A DNA stretch of 7,139 bases, from contig JAZTZK010000189.1 of assembly GCA_045637485.1 (NCBI GenBank), positions 1 to 7,139 of the forward strand, read 5' to 3'. Below are positions 5,182-7,139 of this stretch, in pieces. Position 1 is the first letter of the stretch. Each line of letters begins with the position of its first letter. A program made the position numbers and the translations under genes. The stretch comes from UBA2862 sp045637485. GTDB lineage: Bacteria; Bacillota; Clostridia; Christensenellales; Aristaeellaceae. The notes below the pieces were generated by a model. That model ran no database searches. It was not told the origin of the DNA and worked only from the letters and a program-made list of their open reading frames with translations.

Positions 5182-7011
5182 ATGAACCGCAAAAGATTCC
5201 TGGCCTTGCTGTGCATGCTGTCCTTGCTGTGCATGAATACCGTCACCGTCGCGCCGTCGCTGGCGGATGCCGCGGCGAACGCCTCCGCCTCTACTCAGAC
5301 ACAGAGCGAGCAGGCATCCAATAAAAAGTCCAAGGCTACCAAGAAGCCGAAAGCCACCAAGAAGCCCAAGGCCACAAAGACGCCCAAGCCTACCAAGGAG
5401 CCCAAGGCCACGAAGACGCCCAAGCCCACTAAAGAACCCAAGGCCACGAAGACGCCCAAGCCCACTAAGGAACCCAAGCCCACCAAGGAGCCCAAGCCCA
5501 CTAAAGAACCCAAGCCCACTAAGACGCCCAAGGTCACAGAGGCGCCCGATCCCACAGAGGCGCCCGACCCCACAGAGGCGCCCGATCCGGAAAAGACGCC
5601 CAAGCCCACCGAAACGCCTAAGCCCACCGAAACGCCTGAGGCTACGCAGACGCCTGAGGCTACGAAGACGCCCGACCCGGAAAAAACGCCCAAGCCCACT
5701 AAGACGCCCAAGCCCACCGAAGGGCCGAGCGAACCTGAAGTGACCGAAGAACCCGAGGAAACCATCGTTCCGGAAGCCACCGAGACGCCAAAGCCCACCA
5801 AAGCGCCTGACGATCCCGAGGCGACCGCGACGCCCACACCCACCAAGGCGCCCAAGCTGAAGCTGAAGGACCTCAAGTCCGACGTGCCCGAAGCCATTCC
5901 CGGCACGGTCATAAACTTCACGCTCACAGTGGAAAACGCCGACAAGGTGGTATGGATCGCCCAACGCAGCGACGGCCTGAAGGGCGGCTCCGGCAAGGTC
6001 AGGGGCAGTTCGTTCAGCTGGAAGCCCAAGGTCAGCGGCGTATACACGGTAATCGTCAACGCCACCACCGGCAACAAGACCGTGTCGGACAGCTGCATCG
6101 TGATCGTTCGCGAATCCCTGCTGACTGTCGAGGTGAAGCCCGCGAGCTACGCCCAGCAAGGCGGCAAGAAGCTTAAATACGCCATCAAGGTCCTGGGCGG
6201 CTGCGAACCCTATACCATGAGCGTCGTCATAAAGCACAAGGGCAGGAAGATCTTCGCCTCGGAGGAAGTGCTTAGTAAGGTGACCTGCGACGCAGTCGGC
6301 TATGGCAACAACAAGCTGACCGTCACCGTGACCGACGCCACCGGCGAAACCGTGAAGGCCAGGGCCAATATCGTCTCGGCCAGCAACGAACCGAACGAGG
6401 CCCCTGCCCTGCCCAAGCTGAATGACGACATGACCTTCGTCGACAAGCTGCTGGCCGTGGCAAATTCCCAGCTGGGCTACCGGGAAAGCACCGAGAACTT
6501 CATCCTGCGGAGCGGCGGCGCCGTTCAGGGCTGGAGCTATTACGGCGGCTGGTACGGCGCGCCCTATGATGAATGGTGCGCGATGTTTGTCAGCTACTGC
6601 CTGGTCAAGGCCGGCATCGATCAGGAAATGATGCCCCATCACGGCAACTGCAACCACTGGAAGGCCGACCTCGGGGAGCGCTACATAGACGACGAGGTCA
6701 GCTACATCCCCGAGCCGGGCGACATCATCTTCTTCCACCACAACCGCGTATCCAAGGACCCGAACTATCCCAATCACATCGGCATCGTCACCAAATACGA
6801 CGCCGAAACCGACACCGTGTACACCGTGGAGGGCAACTCCGGCAAGTCCGTGCGCACCCGCCAGTACGAGCGCGCCAGCAAAGTGATCGTCGGGTATGCC
6901 AGCCTGCGCGACTGCATGGTGCAATACGATGAAGTGTACCAGGCACAGCTGGGCGACCAGCTGGCCACCAACCTGGAGAGCTTCCGCGCCGAGTACGCCG
7001 ACAGGGACTGA
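5182..7011 (+). CDS. Secreted CHAP-domain peptidoglycan hydrolase with a Lys/Thr/Pro-rich stalk
   Basis: CHAP (cysteine, histidine-dependent amidohydrolase/peptidase) domains cut peptidoglycan outside the cell. The 609 residues comprise a signal peptide (1 to about 30; basic MNRKR, hydrophobic core, probable cut after LADA or AANA), a low-complexity Pro/Thr/Lys/Glu stalk (48-224), two probable Ig-like beta-sandwich domains (about 226-311 and 312-400) and the CHAP domain (about 417-577). Its likely catalytic residues are C466 (DEWCAMFVSYCL), H532 (YPNHIGIVTK) and a polar residue in VEGNSG (E550 or N552); PGDIIFFHHN (512-521) is also typical. The start at 5182 has GGAGG 5 bases upstream (5172-5176). 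It is transcribed away from the other genes and appears to be a single-gene unit. No LPxTG anchor or C-terminal membrane segment is present, so it is either released or held by the stalk. Whether it is an amidase or an endopeptidase cannot be told. Confidence 0.93.
   Translation: MNRKRFLALLCMLSLLCMNTVTVAPSLADAAANASASTQTQSEQASNKKSKATKKPKATKKPKATKTPKPTKEPKATKTPKPTKEPKATKTPKPTKEPKPTKEPKPTKEPKPTKTPKVTEAPDPTEAPDPTEAPDPEKTPKPTETPKPTETPEATQTPEATKTPDPEKTPKPTKTPKPTEGPSEPEVTEEPEETIVPEATETPKPTKAPDDPEATATPTPTKAPKLKLKDLKSDVPEAIPGTVINFTLTVENADKVVWIAQRSDGLKGGSGKVRGSSFSWKPKVSGVYTVIVNATTGNKTVSDSCIVIVRESLLTVEVKPASYAQQGGKKLKYAIKVLGGCEPYTMSVVIKHKGRKIFASEEVLSKVTCDAVGYGNNKLTVTVTDATGETVKARANIVSASNEPNEAPALPKLNDDMTFVDKLLAVANSQLGYRESTENFILRSGGAVQGWSYYGGWYGAPYDEWCAMFVSYCLVKAGIDQEMMPHHGNCNHWKADLGERYIDDEVSYIPEPGDIIFFHHNRVSKDPNYPNHIGIVTKYDAETDTVYTVEGNSGKSVRTRQYERASKVIVGYASLRDCMVQYDEVYQAQLGDQLATNLESFRAEYADRD
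5323..5853 (+). repeat. Tandem 18-bp/36-bp coding repeats of the CHAP stalk
   Basis: The stalk is built from hexapeptides of the form K-(A/P)-T-K-(K/T/E)-P, an 18-bp DNA unit. A 12-residue unit KATKTPKPTKEP occurs three times in succession (5368-5403, 5404-5439, 5440-5475); copies two and three differ at one base in 36. KPTKEP-type units follow (5476-5529), then three TEAPDP units (5536-5589). The charge changes along the stalk: residues 48-117 have 27 Lys and 5 Glu, while 118-224 have 25 acidic residues and 11 Lys. Confidence 0.9.
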
Positions 7012-7015
7012 CGGA

Positions 7016-7053
7016 TCGCCCCGCCGGGCATACCCGATATGAAGCGGGGGCGA
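7016..7053 (+). terminator. Possible terminator hairpin after the CHAP gene, without a U-tract
   Basis: TCGCCCCGC (7016-7024) pairs with GCGGGG-G-CGA (7044-7053), 9 pairs with one bulged G, starting 5 bases after the stop codon. The loop holds a small inner stem CGGG/CCCG (7025-7028 with 7033-7036). No run of T follows, so it is at best a weak intrinsic terminator or a 3'-end protector. A small stem CAACC/GGTTG follows at 7065-7078. Confidence 0.35.
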
Positions 7054-7092
7054 CCTGAAGCACGCAACCCACAGGTTGGTTGTAAAACGCAG

Positions 7093-7139
7093 GGGCGGCG
7101 TTGCGCCGTCCGCCGGGAGTACCGAAACGTACCCGGGCG
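7093..7139. repeat. Palindromic intergenic sequence, possibly a dispersed repeat, at the right edge
   Basis: GGGCGGCG (7093-7100) pairs with CGCCGTCC (7104-7111) around a 3-base loop, with one G-T pair. It is followed by GGAGTAC/GTACCC arms (7115-7121 and 7128-7133), a 6-pair stem with one bulged A. Two GC-rich palindromes in tandem after a gene resemble the dispersed palindromic elements I recall from GC-rich gut Clostridia. Only one copy is in the window and the right end is cut off, so the repeat nature is unproven. Confidence 0.35.

Noticed and set aside
5182..5240. Lipoprotein signal in the CHAP protein (cysteines at residues 11 and 17)
   Set aside because: The residues before the cysteines (FLALLC, LSLLC) do not fit the lipobox, which needs a small residue just before Cys, and the hydrophobic core continues; a signal peptidase I site further on fits better.
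4767..5246. A 159-codon minus-strand frame spanning the divergent region
   Set aside because: It overlaps the starts of both neighbouring genes out of frame and crosses both promoters, and I see no ribosome-binding site.
5323..5853. CRISPR-like array or non-coding satellite
   Set aside because: The 18-bp and 36-bp repeats have no spacers and stay in frame inside a long gene; they are coding repeats.
5131..6924. A 597-codon open frame on the minus strand opposite the CHAP gene, with Gly/Leu/Arg-rich repeats
   Set aside because: The Gly/Leu repeats are the reverse reading of the Lys/Pro/Thr stalk codons; no signal or domain is present and the CHAP frame is clearly the real one.

Overview
The window looks like GC-rich chromosomal DNA from a Firmicute, probably a gut-type Clostridia member (Christensenellales or Oscillospirales-like). 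This is an inference from three things: the MglA/MglB sequences, a secreted CHAP hydrolase with a Lys/Thr/Pro-rich stalk, and an activator of corrinoid proteins of the kind found in anaerobes. No rRNA, tRNA, transposase, phage gene or CRISPR array was seen, so no mobile element can be supported.

Layout. Four genes are read leftward and one rightward. From the divergent region at 4871-5181, the leftward unit begins with a 639-residue [2Fe-2S]/ASKHA protein of the RACo/RamA class, which reductively reactivates corrinoid methyltransferase proteins. Only 27 bases later comes an NMT1/SsuA-type ABC substrate-binding protein, so the two are very likely cotranscribed. After a 146-base gap with its own strong sigma-70-type promoter comes a second unit: a galactose/glucose-binding protein (mglB), then the start of the sugar ABC transporter ATPase (mglA), which runs off the left edge. 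The mglB-mglA gap holds large RNA-type hairpins. Rightward from 5182 is a 609-residue secreted protein: signal peptide, Pro-rich repeat stalk, two probable beta-sandwich domains and a C-terminal CHAP domain (peptidoglycan hydrolase). The last 128 bases hold palindromes and no gene.

How the genes work together. MglB and MglA belong to one sugar importer, whose permease (MglC) should lie beyond the left edge. The corrinoid-protein activator and its companion binding protein form a pair whose expected partners (methyltransferase and corrinoid protein; permease and ATPase) are not in the window, so they must lie elsewhere. The CHAP protein is a separate cell-wall function on a divergent promoter.

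Most unusual points: the mglB-mglA intercistronic hairpin, whose two breaks in DNA pairing become G-U pairs in the mgl mRNA; the corrinoid-activator/binding-protein pair without its usual partners; two binding proteins without a lipobox cysteine; and the CHAP stalk, which changes from a strongly basic to an acidic block and is encoded by near-identical 36-bp and 18-bp tandem repeats. I see ordinary families in slightly unusual arrangements, and nothing I can defend as a wholly new system.
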